A DNA stretch of 64,000 nucleotides, from positions 1 through 64,000 of the forward strand of contig NZ_JADEVT010000003.1 of assembly GCF_030466625.1 (NCBI RefSeq). The letters are read 5' to 3'. This document shows positions 26,355 to 33,876 of the stretch, piece after piece. Under the pieces are notes generated by a model, which ran no database searches, had not been told where the DNA came from, and worked only from the letters and a program-made list of their open reading frames with translations. This DNA is from Nocardioides sp. ChNu-153 (GTDB taxonomy: Bacteria > Actinomycetota > Actinomycetes > Propionibacteriales > Nocardioidaceae). The position numbers and the translations under genes are program-made. Every line of letters starts with the position of its first letter. Positions within the stretch are counted from its first letter, which is position 1.

Positions 26355-26398
26355 GGCCCGTGCCGGCGCGCTGGGGCCGTCGGCACGGGGCCGGCCCC
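26355..26398 (-). terminator. Stem-loop between cassette end and M23 gene
   Basis: GGCCCGTGCCG pairs with CGGCACGGGGCC with one bulge around a GC-rich loop. It lies immediately downstream of the last gene of the minus-strand type VII cassette and upstream of the M23 gene, so it probably separates their transcripts. The rest of the 223-bp gap shows nothing clear. Confidence 0.5.
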
Positions 26399-26404
26399 GT
26401 CAGC

Positions 26405-27259
26405 TCACTCGGCCGCGACCGCGCCCGGCAGCGACCGCTCGCGCGCCTCGAGCTCGACGAGCTCGGCGCGCGGAGCGACGACCTCGAAGCAGCCGGGCTC
26501 GACCTCGGTCGCCCCGAGCCGCTCCACCGCGGGGGCCGTCGCGACGGTGAGCTCGAGCCGGGCCGACGTGCCGTCCTGCTCGAGCACGCGGACCTGCTGA
26601 CCCCGCCAGCGGGCCGCCACGACCAGGTCGTAGAACCGTTCGCACGCGTCCAGCTCGACGAGCAGCCGCCGCACGCCGGGGCGCACCTCCTCGAGGTCCT
26701 CGAACCCCTCCGCCGCGTCGGCCGCCGCCCCCACGAGCACGACCTCGACGCGGTCGCGCTCGGGCGTGAGCTCGGCGGGCAGGTCGCGGCCGCGGAACAC
26801 GGCGCGCGTGCCCACCAGGTCGACCGGGGGCCGGTAGCTGCGGGCGCCCGACCAGCCGAGCGCCGGGGAGGCGTACGTCGAGAGGTGCTGCTGGGTGCCG
26901 TCCGCCTGGATCCGCCAGTACTCGGCGCCCATCGGGATGCGGGTGCGCTCCAGCCACCACACGGGGGCGCCGTCGCGGAGGAACCCCATGTCGTACGTCG
27001 GCCACGGCTGCGGACCGACGGCCGCCGGCGTCTGCAGGTTCATCAGGTCGTGGGTGCGGAAGCGGAGCAGGTCCACGTACCCGAACGCGTCGAGCCCCAG
27101 CGCCGCCGGGTCCAGGCCGTAGGCGTCCGCCATCTGCGCGGGCGTCGCGTCCGCGAAGTCACCGGCGCCCACCACGGGGCCCTCGACGTGGCCCGCACCG
27201 GAGTGGGTGATGCGGCGGGCGGCGTCGCGGGTGAGCAGCTTCTGCAGCACCGCGGTCAT
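26405..27259 (-). CDS. Unknown protein at the end of the type VII cargo operon (candidate immunity or accessory)
   Basis: 284 residues, soluble, no signal or membrane helix, rich in Trp/Tyr/Arg. I recognise no domain. It has an N-terminal helix-rich part (RDAARRITHSGAG; TPAQMADAYGLDPAAL), a middle beta-rich part (YDMGFLRDGAPVWWLERTRI; EYWRIQADGTQQHLSTY) and a basic/acidic mixed C-terminal half. The ATG at 27259, behind GGAGG, overlaps the stop of the preceding 128-residue gene by 4 bases (ATGA). Tight coupling downstream of a modular toxin-like gene is what is expected of an immunity or accessory protein; this is inference from position only. Confidence 0.6.
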   Translation of the reverse strand: MTAVLQKLLTRDAARRITHSGAGHVEGPVVGAGDFADATPAQMADAYGLDPAALGLDAFGYVDLLRFRTHDLMNLQTPAAVGPQPWPTYDMGFLRDGAPVWWLERTRIPMGAEYWRIQADGTQQHLSTYASPALGWSGARSYRPPVDLVGTRAVFRGRDLPAELTPERDRVEVVLVGAAADAAEGFEDLEEVRPGVRRLLVELDACERFYDLVVAARWRGQQVRVLEQDGTSARLELTVATAPAVERLGATEVEPGCFEVVAPRAELVELEARERSLPGAVAAE

Positions 27260-27642
27260 GGTCGGCCTCCTCGGGGGGTTCTCTCGGTGACGCTCTCACG
27301 CCAGTCGGACAGCCGGTCGACCGGCACGCGGTACTGCCAGCCCTCCTGGCGGTCGCCGCCGACGGGTTCCAGCCCGACCGCGGCCAGTTCGTCACGCAGC
27401 TGCGAGCCGTTGACCCGCCACCAGGCGTGCTCGTCGTCGAAGCCCAGCAGCACGACGAGCACCCCGTCGTACGACGCCTCGACCCGCACGTCGACCACGG
27501 CGTCGAGGTCGGCGCCGTCGACCCGCTCGAGCGAGCCGTCGACCCCCACGAGGTACGACGTGCCCCTCCCCGGTCGCGCGGGCACCTCCGTGCCGTCGCG
27601 CCGGGCGTAGAGCCCGGGCTGACGCTGCACCCGTGCGCTCAC
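27256..27642 (-). CDS. Small protein coupled to the toxin-like gene (first candidate immunity protein)
   Basis: 128 residues, soluble. Beta-rich start (RQPGLYARRDGTEVPARPG, TSYLVGVDGSLERVDG) then DVRVEASYDGVLVVLLGFDD and WWRVNGSQLRDELAAVGL. No family recognised. The GTG start at 27642 overlaps the stop of the 815-residue cargo gene (GTGA). Position immediately 3' of a polymorphic-toxin-like gene, small size and balanced charge make it the best immunity candidate. It could instead be a second accessory factor. Confidence 0.6.
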   Translation of the reverse strand: MSARVQRQPGLYARRDGTEVPARPGRGTSYLVGVDGSLERVDGADLDAVVDVRVEASYDGVLVVLLGFDDEHAWWRVNGSQLRDELAAVGLEPVGGDRQEGWQYRVPVDRLSDWRESVTERTPRGGRP

Positions 27643-30086
27643 GGCGTCCGCACCCACTTCAGCTCACCGTCGACCAGCGTGTACTCGCCCATCAGCCGCT
27701 CGGTGCCGTCCGAGCGCAGCTCCCAGATCTGGGCGCCCTCGCGCAGGACCGCCGGGTTGTCGCGGTCGGGCGTCGTCCACTCGGGCCGCGGGATGTCGCC
27801 GCTGGTGAAGCCGTTGCCGGTGAACGGCGGCGGGTCGTCGTAGCTCCCCCGCTGGTCCGGGGCATCCATGCCCGTGCCCTCGTAGAGGCTCGGCCGCGTC
27901 GGCACCTCGTAGACCGAGACGTCCTCGACCTGGTAGCGCATGACGGGGATGGAGTCGCGCAGCTGACCGGTGTCGGGGTCGTTGAAGGGGTGTCCGCCGT
28001 AGTCCAGCGCCAGGTCGTCGAAGGCCTCGCGGGGCGTGTTGATGTCCGCGACGTCCTCCAGGCGGGCGGTGAACCCGCCCGCGGTCCGGCTGAACTGGTT
28101 GTTGTCGAGGATGCCCTCGACGTGGTTCGGGTTGAGCACGCGCTGGAACTCGGTGTCGGGGTTCAGCTCGTACTGCGCGCGCTGCTCGATGAGCAGCTGA
28201 CGCTGCTCGACCGTGAGCTCGTCCACCGGCGTGCGGACGGCCTCCTGGAACTCGCGGTAGGCCTCCTCCGAGCCGAGCTGGTCGCGCAGGTCGTGGCGGT
28301 ACTCGCTGTACTCCCGCGGCGGGATGTCGCCGTCGCCGTCGCCGTCGCGGTCACCGTCCCGCGGCGGGTCGCCGGGCGTGCTGTCGTCGTCGCCGGTGCG
28401 CGGGTCGTCGGCGTCGTCGCCGTCGCCCCGGTCTCCGTCACCGCGGTCGCCGTCGCCGTCGTTGCGGTCGCCGTCGTTGCGGTCGCCGTCGTTGCGGTCG
28501 CCGTCGTTGCGGTCACCGTCGTTGCGGTCACCGTCGCCACGACCCTCGCCGTCACCACGGCCGTCACCACCGCGGTCACCGCCCCCGGTGTCGCCGCCCT
28601 CGACGTCGCGCGGGGGCCGGCTGCCGCCGTCGTCCCCGTCGCCGTCCGGCTTGCCCCCACCGGACGGGTCGGACGAGCCACCGGAACCGGACCCACCGGG
28701 CTGGCCGGAGCCGCCGGACGAGCCGGAACCACCCGTCCCGCCACCGGACCCGCCGCTGGACCCGCCGGACGAGCCGGAGCCACCCGAGCCACCGCCGGAA
28801 CCACCCGAGCCGCCCGAGCCGCCGCCCGTGCCCCGGTCCTCGGGGGCGCCGGGCGTGCCCGGACCCTCGGGCGAGCGCGGGCCACCCGGCGAGCCGGAGC
28901 CGCCACCACCCGGCGTACCCGGGGAGCCCGGGGAGCCCGGGGAGCCCGGGGAGCCCGGGGAGCCCGGACCGTCGGGACCGCCGGGGCCGTCGGGGCCGTC
29001 CGGGGAGGGGCCGTCGTACAGGTCGGGGGTGCCGCCGCGTCCCCCGGGCAGCCCGCTGCCGGGGAGGTCGAGGCCGTCGAGCCCGCGGCTGCCGCGGCTC
29101 GCGGCCTGCAGCCCGTCGAGCACGTTGTCGATGCTGCCGGCGCCGCGGGTCGCGGCCGTCGCCGTGCCGCCCGAGAAGACCGCCGCGATGGCGTCGGGCA
29201 CGAGGTGGCCGATCGCACGAGCGGGGTCGTCGGCCCAGGTGTCCCAGTCGAGCAGCCCCTTGCCGAGCTGCTTGCCGAACTCCAGCGGGTCGTCCTGCAG
29301 CGCCTGCAGCATGGCCTCGGCGTCCTCGACGCGGAGCTGCCACTGCATGGCGTACTCCTCCGGCGTGAGCTGCCCGGTGGAGAGCTTCCAGGCGGCCTCG
29401 ACGATGGAGACGAGGCCGAGCGGCGACATGGAGACCAGGTCCCAGAGCGCCTCGCCGGCTCCCGTGAAGACGCCGCCGACGAAGTCGAGGCCCGACTCCA
29501 GCCAGTTCGGCTCCTCGGGGGCGTCGGCGCAGCCGGCCCGCACCTCGGAGGCGCAGGAGCTGCCGGCCCGGTCCCACTCGGCGCGGGCGCGCTCGAACTC
29601 GGCCTCGGCGTTGCGGCGCACGTCGTCGCCGGGGTCGGAGAAGGGGTGGATGGTCAGGTTGACGGTCTGGCCCTGCGCCCGCAGGGCGTCCGCCTCGCTG
29701 CGGGCCCGGCTGACGTCGGCGTCGTACGCCGAGCGGGCGTCGGCGGTGACCTGCTCCCCACGCTCGTACTCGCGCGTCGCCCACTCCGCGGTCGCCTGGG
29801 CCGACTCGACGACGTCGGCGAAGCCCTCGAGCGCGCGGGCGGCCCGCATGAAGCCGTTCCCCGCCTGCGTCCAGCGGTGCGGCTCGGTCTCGTGGGCGTC
29901 GCGGAACATGTCGGCGGCGCGCCCGATCCAGCCCTGCGTGTCGATCCGCGACAGCGCGTCCCCGGTGTCGAAGAACGTCTGGCCCTTGGCGCGCATCGTC
30001 GCCGCGCGGCTCCGGATCGCGCCCGGGTCACCCGGGATGTGGAAACGGCCCGTGCCCGCCAGCGCGGGCGGCCAGCCGGTCGTCAT
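27639..30086 (-). CDS. Modular type VII-like secreted cargo, putative polymorphic toxin
   Basis: 815 residues. Residues 1-150 resemble the actinobacterial T7SS-signal/WXG-like helical module (GDPGAIRSRAATMRAKGQ, then RIDTQGWIGRAADMFRD). A helical middle follows to about 360, then a low-complexity spacer of about 220 residues: Gly-Ser-Pro triplets (375-389), Gly/Ser runs and five tandem DGDRN units (518-542). The C-terminal globular part (about 588-815) is distinct, with EFQRVLNPNHVEGIL, GGFTARLEDVADI and PVMRYQVEDVSVYEVPTRP. That pattern of an Arg on an early strand with later acidic strands recalls ADP-ribosyltransferase folds, but no triad can be proven. ATG 30086 overlaps the preceding stop (TGATG). 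Confidence 0.72.
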   Translation of the reverse strand: MTTGWPPALAGTGRFHIPGDPGAIRSRAATMRAKGQTFFDTGDALSRIDTQGWIGRAADMFRDAHETEPHRWTQAGNGFMRAARALEGFADVVESAQATAEWATREYERGEQVTADARSAYDADVSRARSEADALRAQGQTVNLTIHPFSDPGDDVRRNAEAEFERARAEWDRAGSSCASEVRAGCADAPEEPNWLESGLDFVGGVFTGAGEALWDLVSMSPLGLVSIVEAAWKLSTGQLTPEEYAMQWQLRVEDAEAMLQALQDDPLEFGKQLGKGLLDWDTWADDPARAIGHLVPDAIAAVFSGGTATAATRGAGSIDNVLDGLQAASRGSRGLDGLDLPGSGLPGGRGGTPDLYDGPSPDGPDGPGGPDGPGSPGSPGSPGSPGSPGTPGGGGSGSPGGPRSPEGPGTPGAPEDRGTGGGSGGSGGSGGGSGGSGSSGGSSGGSGGGTGGSGSSGGSGQPGGSGSGGSSDPSGGGKPDGDGDDGGSRPPRDVEGGDTGGGDRGGDGRGDGEGRGDGDRNDGDRNDGDRNDGDRNDGDRNDGDGDRGDGDRGDGDDADDPRTGDDDSTPGDPPRDGDRDGDGDGDIPPREYSEYRHDLRDQLGSEEAYREFQEAVRTPVDELTVEQRQLLIEQRAQYELNPDTEFQRVLNPNHVEGILDNNQFSRTAGGFTARLEDVADINTPREAFDDLALDYGGHPFNDPDTGQLRDSIPVMRYQVEDVSVYEVPTRPSLYEGTGMDAPDQRGSYDDPPPFTGNGFTSGDIPRPEWTTPDRDNPAVLREGAQIWELRSDGTERLMGEYTLVDGELKWVRTP
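28461..28535 (-). repeat. Five tandem 15-bp units (DGDRN coding)
   Basis: Five copies of GTTGCGGTCGCCGTC on the plus strand, the last two with one base change, encoding DGDRN on the minus strand within the spacer of the cargo protein. Units this exact are prone to slippage, so copy number may vary between strains. Confidence 0.85.
28921..28965 (-). repeat. Five tandem 9-bp units (Gly-Ser-Pro coding)
   Basis: Five exact copies of GGGGAGCCC on the plus strand, encoding GSP triplets in the linker of the cargo protein. They mark the start of its disordered spacer. Confidence 0.85.
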
Positions 30087-30415
30087 CAGGCACCCAGGAC
30101 GTCGACGTCCCCGACCGAGCCGGCGACGCGGGTGAACCCGTCGTTGCCGGCCTGGTCGGCCTCCGCGTAGTTCATGGTGATCTTCCCGAGCCGGCCGGCC
30201 ATCTCCTCGACGTCCTGGCAGAGGTTGTTCATGCCTTCCTCCCACCGCCCCTTGAACTCGTCGACCGCGTCCCACAGGCCGTCGTGGCCGATGGCGTCGC
30301 GGGACGGGACGAGGTCCTCCACGTCCTTGTCCTTGAACAGCTGCACGGTCTCGGCGAGACCCTGCGCGGCCTCGGCGAGGCTCGGCAGGTCCACCTCGTA
30401 GTCGTAGGACGGCAC
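30086..30415 (-). CDS. WXG100-like small helical protein preceding the cargo
   Basis: 109 residues, predicted two-helix hairpin. The second half holds HDGLWDAVDEFKGRWEEGM, where the Trp-rich turn replaces the canonical WXG. GTG at 30415 is preceded by AGGAGG. It is directly upstream of the 815-residue cargo with overlapping stop/start, which suggests that the two proteins are made in equal amounts and that this one is the export partner or chaperone. Two other WXG100-like genes lie divergently. Confidence 0.75.
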   Translation of the reverse strand: MPSYDYEVDLPSLAEAAQGLAETVQLFKDKDVEDLVPSRDAIGHDGLWDAVDEFKGRWEEGMNNLCQDVEEMAGRLGKITMNYAEADQAGNDGFTRVAGSVGDVDVLGA

Positions 30416-30514
30416 GGTGCTACCTCCTGCTGCTGGACGGGTGGACGGGGCGGGGGGCCGGCGACACCCGAGCTCGCCGACCGGCACCAGGGATCCCCGG
30501 GGCGGGACGCGCCC

Positions 30515-30534
30515 AAACCCGCGGATCGAGGTTT
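30515..30534. promoter_or_regulatory. Inverted repeat in divergent WXG100 promoter region
   Basis: AAACC-N10-GGTTT, with a -35-like TTGACC at 30533-30538 overlapping its right arm and pointing towards the plus-strand WXG100 genes; a weak -10 (GACACT) follows at 30554. The remainder of the 201-bp gap shows nothing else clear. Confidence 0.4.
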
Positions 30535-30616
30535 GACCCGGCCGTGCGGTGCCGACACTGCCCCTCGGGCCGACCGCGGTCGACCCTCCCCCGGCACCCG
30601 GACGAAGGACCCCGCG

Positions 30617-30934
30617 ATGGACATCCAGCTCACCGTCGGCGAGCAGTCGACGGCCGCCCAGACGGTGCAGACGGCCTGCACCACCTTCCAGGAGTTCCTG
30701 CAGTCGCTGAGCGACTCCCTCGAGACCGACCTGACCGGCTTCCAGGGCAACGCAGCCGTCGCGTTCGGCACCGCCGTGAGCGGCTGGTTCGAGTCCGCCG
30801 CCACCCTCGTGCCGGCGCTGCAGTCCTACGCCGAGGCACTGGCCGGCGTCGACGCGGAGCACGCGCCCAACGACGTGCAGGTCGCCTCGACGATGGCCTC
30901 CCTGACCTCGCGGCTCGGCGGGGGTGCGGTGTGA
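30617..30934 (+). CDS. WXG100-like protein (pair member 1)
   Basis: 105 residues, two amphipathic helices. The turn carries GFQGNAAVAFGTAVSGWF, a variant of the WXG motif with F at the aromatic position and a conserved small residue after it. The ATG at 30617 follows GAAGGA. Its stop overlaps the next GTG (GTGA). Pairs of such genes usually form an antiparallel heterodimer exported by type VII systems. No EccB/C/D/E or mycosin gene is in the window, so the secretion machine would have to be elsewhere. Confidence 0.78.
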   Translation: MDIQLTVGEQSTAAQTVQTACTTFQEFLQSLSDSLETDLTGFQGNAAVAFGTAVSGWFESAATLVPALQSYAEALAGVDAEHAPNDVQVASTMASLTSRLGGGAV

Positions 30935-31230
30935 GCGAGCGCGGACTCGTCTACCACGAGGCGTCGCTCGACGCGATCGCCCAGACCCTGCGGGACGCCA
31001 CGGACGAGATCCGGACCTTCATCTCCGACCTCGCCGAGGCGGTGGACCGCCAGACGGCCGGCTGGTCGGAGGAGACCGGTTCCCGGGTGGCGCAGCGCCG
31101 CACCGAGCAGCGGCTGTCCACCGACGTGGACAGCCTGGCCGAGGCCCTCACCCAGGTGGTGGGCGAGGTCGAGAGCCACGCCGAGCGCTGCCGCGAGGCG
31201 GAGGTCCGCAACGCGGCCCTGCTGGGCTGA
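30931..31230 (+). CDS. WXG100-like protein (pair member 2)
   Basis: 99 residues, all-helical. The central TAGWSEETGSRVAQRR is a WSE variant of the WXG turn. The GTG start lies in the stop of the preceding gene, so the two proteins are co-translated and probably dimerise. The C terminus (AERCREAEVRNAALLG) lacks an obvious YxxxD/E export signal, as does its partner, which suggests the signal is supplied by the divergently encoded cargo protein. Confidence 0.75.
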   Translation: MSERGLVYHEASLDAIAQTLRDATDEIRTFISDLAEAVDRQTAGWSEETGSRVAQRRTEQRLSTDVDSLAEALTQVVGEVESHAERCREAEVRNAALLG

Positions 31231-31241
31231 CCCCACGCCCG

Positions 31242-31259
31242 GGCGGGGCACGCCCCGCC
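31242..31259. terminator. Hairpin between convergent WXG100 and sppA genes
   Basis: GGCGGGGC-AC-GCCCCGCC in the 34-bp gap between convergent genes; probably a bidirectional terminator without a U-tract. Confidence 0.5.
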
Positions 31260-31264
31260 GCCGC

Positions 31265-33109
31265 TCAGCGCAGCGTGATCCGCCCCGGCATGGTGAGCGC
31301 GCCGTACGCCGGCAGCCCGGCGTGGGTGACGAGCAGCCGGAGCACCTGGTCGACCGCGCCGACGCCCTCGCCGGCCTGGCCGAGCAGCGCTGCGGCCACC
31401 GACGGGGCGGGGGGACCGGTCAGGTACGCCGCCGCGGGCGCCTCGCTGCTCTCGGGCGGGGTGAGCGCGGCGAACGGGTTGGGCTTCGGCCAGGCGCGCA
31501 CGTCGACGTCGCGGCGCGTCGTACCGGCGAGGCCGCAGGCCCGGTCGACGGCGTGCGCGAGCCCGCCGAGACGGTCGACGAGGCCGCGCTCGGCCGCGTC
31601 GGCGCCCGTCCAGACCCGGCCGCGGGCCACCCGCTCGAGGTCGGCGACCGCCATGCCGCGGTCCTGTGCCGCCTTCGTCGTGAAGTCGTCGTAGATGGCG
31701 TCGAGCCAGCCCTCGACCCGCGCCCACTCCTCCTCGTCGAAGGGGCGGTCGGTGGAGAACATGTCGCTGAACCGCCCGGCGCGCACGGTCTCGCGCTCGA
31801 CGCCGATGCGGGCCAGGGTGTCGGAGAGCACCTGCTTGCCGCCGAGCACGCCGATCGACCCGGTGAGCGTGATGGCCCCGGCGACGATCTCGTCGCACGG
31901 CATGGCGATGAAGTAGCCGCCCGAGCCCGCGACCGCCCCCATGGACGCCACGACGGGGGTGCCCTCGGAGCGCACCTGCAGGACGGCGCGTCGCACGGCG
32001 TCGGAGGCGACGGCGGAGCCGCCGGGGCTGTCGATGCGCAGCACGACGGCGCGCACGTCCGGGTCGTTGCCGGCCGTGCGCAGCGCGGTGGCCAGGGAGT
32101 CGGACCCGATGCTCGGCCCGCTCATCGGGTTGGGTCCGCCGTTGCGGCCGAGGTGGATGGGGCCGTAGGCACCGACGACAGCGACGACGCCCTTGCCGCG
32201 GCCGCTGGGCAGCTGGTCCTTGAGCCCGCCGAGCGGGCCGCCCGGCTTCGCGTAGCGCTCGACGAAGCGCAGCACGGGCCCGTCGGCGTCGACGTCCCCG
32301 TCCGTCAGCGAGGCGCGCACCGCCGCGTAGACGTCCTCGCGGTAGCCGATCCGGTCCACGAGGCGCCGCGCGAGCGCGTCCTCGGGGGTGAGCGGGCCGG
32401 CCTCGAGGGCCGCCCGCACGTCGGTGACCGGGAGCCCGCGGCCCCGCGCGACGTCGGCGACGAGCGTCTCGGTCACCGAGTCGACGATGCGCGTCATCAT
32501 CTCGCGGTGGGGGTCGGTCATGCCGCGCTCGAGGAACGTGTTCGCGGCCGACTTGTACTCGTGGCGCTGCCCGAGCTGCGTCGTCACGCCGAGCTTGTCG
32601 AGCGCGCCGCGCAGGAACACGACCTCCGCGTGCGCCCCGACGAGGCCGACCTGCCCGGTCGGCTGCACCCACACCTCCTCGAAGGCGCTGGCGAGGTGGT
32701 ACGCCGCGTTGCCGCCCACCATCTCGCCGTAGGTCTCCGCCCAGGCCACGGCGCGCTTGCCCGAGGCCCGGAAGCCGGTCACGGCGGCCCGCAGCTCGTC
32801 CCCGGCGCTCAGCCCCAGGTCACCGCCGAGGTGCGCGACGAGCCCGACCACGACGTCGTCCTCGGCCGCCTTGCCCAGCGCGGTCACGAGGCCCCGCAGC
32901 GTGGGCGTCTGGAGCGACCGCAGCGCCGCGACCGGCGAGGTCGGCGGCGCCTCGAGGAGTCCGCGCGTCAGGTCCAGCTCGAGGAGCAGGCGCTCCGTGC
33001 CCCGCACCCGACGCAGGCGGGCGAGGGCGGGACCGCCGGCCGAGCCGAGCGGGCCGAGGAGCGGCTCGAGGTAGGGGCGGACAACGTCGGGGAGTCGGAC
33101 GGGCGCCAT
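31265..33109 (-). CDS. sppA: Signal peptide peptidase, long (67K-type) form
   Basis: 614 residues with the duplicated SppA fold. The N-terminal half provides the general-base Lys in HEYKSAANTFLERGMTD; the C-terminal half provides the nucleophile Ser in GAVAGSGGYFIAMP, after RIDSPGGSAVASD. As in E. coli SppA each active site would be made from two half-domains. No N-terminal membrane helix is visible, so unlike E. coli SppA it may be soluble or peripheral. It digests remnant signal peptides in the membrane. ATG start at 33109; single gene. Confidence 0.9.
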   Translation of the reverse strand: MAPVRLPDVVRPYLEPLLGPLGSAGGPALARLRRVRGTERLLLELDLTRGLLEAPPTSPVAALRSLQTPTLRGLVTALGKAAEDDVVVGLVAHLGGDLGLSAGDELRAAVTGFRASGKRAVAWAETYGEMVGGNAAYHLASAFEEVWVQPTGQVGLVGAHAEVVFLRGALDKLGVTTQLGQRHEYKSAANTFLERGMTDPHREMMTRIVDSVTETLVADVARGRGLPVTDVRAALEAGPLTPEDALARRLVDRIGYREDVYAAVRASLTDGDVDADGPVLRFVERYAKPGGPLGGLKDQLPSGRGKGVVAVVGAYGPIHLGRNGGPNPMSGPSIGSDSLATALRTAGNDPDVRAVVLRIDSPGGSAVASDAVRRAVLQVRSEGTPVVASMGAVAGSGGYFIAMPCDEIVAGAITLTGSIGVLGGKQVLSDTLARIGVERETVRAGRFSDMFSTDRPFDEEEWARVEGWLDAIYDDFTTKAAQDRGMAVADLERVARGRVWTGADAAERGLVDRLGGLAHAVDRACGLAGTTRRDVDVRAWPKPNPFAALTPPESSEAPAAAYLTGPPAPSVAAALLGQAGEGVGAVDQVLRLLVTHAGLPAYGALTMPGRITLR

Positions 33110-33132
33110 GACCTCGACCCTACGGGGGCGGG

Positions 33133-33876
33133 TCAGAGCCCGTCGGGGTCCACGACGAGGTCGGCGAGCGCGCGTCCCGTGGCCACCAGGCGTGCGTTCG
33201 GCTCGTCCACCGTGTCCACCCAGGCGGCCGCGTCCGCGGGCGTCTTGCCGAACCGCACGTGCCGGGCGACGAGCCGCTCACGGCGCACGGCGTCGGGCAC
33301 CTCGACGTACCAGGTCTCGTCGATGGCGGCCGCGACCTCGCCCCAGCCCTGCTCCTGGTGCGCCGGGTCCCCGCCGTCGCCGGCAGCCCCGGCAGCCCCG
33401 GCAGCCCCGAGCAGCAGGTAGTTGCCCTCGGTGACGACGAGCGCGGCCTCGGGCAGCACGGCCAGCGCGGCCGCGAGCGGCTGCTCGAGGGTGCGCTCGA
33501 AGCCGGGCACGAAGACGGTGTGCTCCCGCTCGGTGCGGCAGCGCCGCAGGGTCGCGGCGTAGCCCCGGGCGTCGAACGTGTCCGGCGCGCCCTTGCGCTC
33601 GCGGCGGCCCAGGCGGTCGAGCTGGGCGTCGGCGAGGTGGTACCCGTCCATCGGCAGGTGGGCGACCCAGCCCGGCCCCTGCCCGGTGGGCGGGCTCGCC
33701 GCGAGCGCGGCGAGCAGCGTCTCGACGAGCGTCGACTTGCCCGCGCCGGGGGCGCCGACCACGCCGAGGACGGCGCGGCCCCCGCCCGCCGCCGCGACCC
33801 GCGCCACCAGGGCGTGCGCGCGAGCGACGAGGCCGGGGAGACCGGGGAGGTCGGGACCGGACGCGGGCACGCTCAC
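33133..33876 (-). CDS. P-loop sugar/nucleoside kinase, FrcK-like
   Basis: 247 residues, phosphoribulokinase/uridine-kinase family. Walker A GAPGAGKSTLVETLL, Walker B-like HLPMDGYHLADAQLDRLG (typical MDGFH of this group), and a lid region with Arg/Lys (VPDAVRRERLVARHVRFGKT). GTG start at 33876 overlaps the stop of the epimerase gene (GTGA). It closes an operon of an ABC importer and a ketose epimerase. In rhizobia the fructose system FrcBCA has a kinase of this family, FrcK, in the same position, so it probably phosphorylates the imported or epimerised sugar. Confidence 0.83.
   Translation of the reverse strand: MSVPASGPDLPGLPGLVARAHALVARVAAAGGGRAVLGVVGAPGAGKSTLVETLLAALAASPPTGQGPGWVAHLPMDGYHLADAQLDRLGRRERKGAPDTFDARGYAATLRRCRTEREHTVFVPGFERTLEQPLAAALAVLPEAALVVTEGNYLLLGAAGAAGAAGDGGDPAHQEQGWGEVAAAIDETWYVEVPDAVRRERLVARHVRFGKTPADAAAWVDTVDEPNARLVATGRALADLVVDPDGL

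Noticed and set aside
28441-28540. CRISPR-like tandem repeats
   Set aside because: Units are 15 bp without spacers and in frame, coding for DGDRN.
27633-30170. 845-codon plus-strand frame opposite the cargo gene, rich in Val/Ala repeats
   Set aside because: The repeats are the complement of the DGDRN and GSP units; the minus-strand gene has the domain structure and operon coupling.
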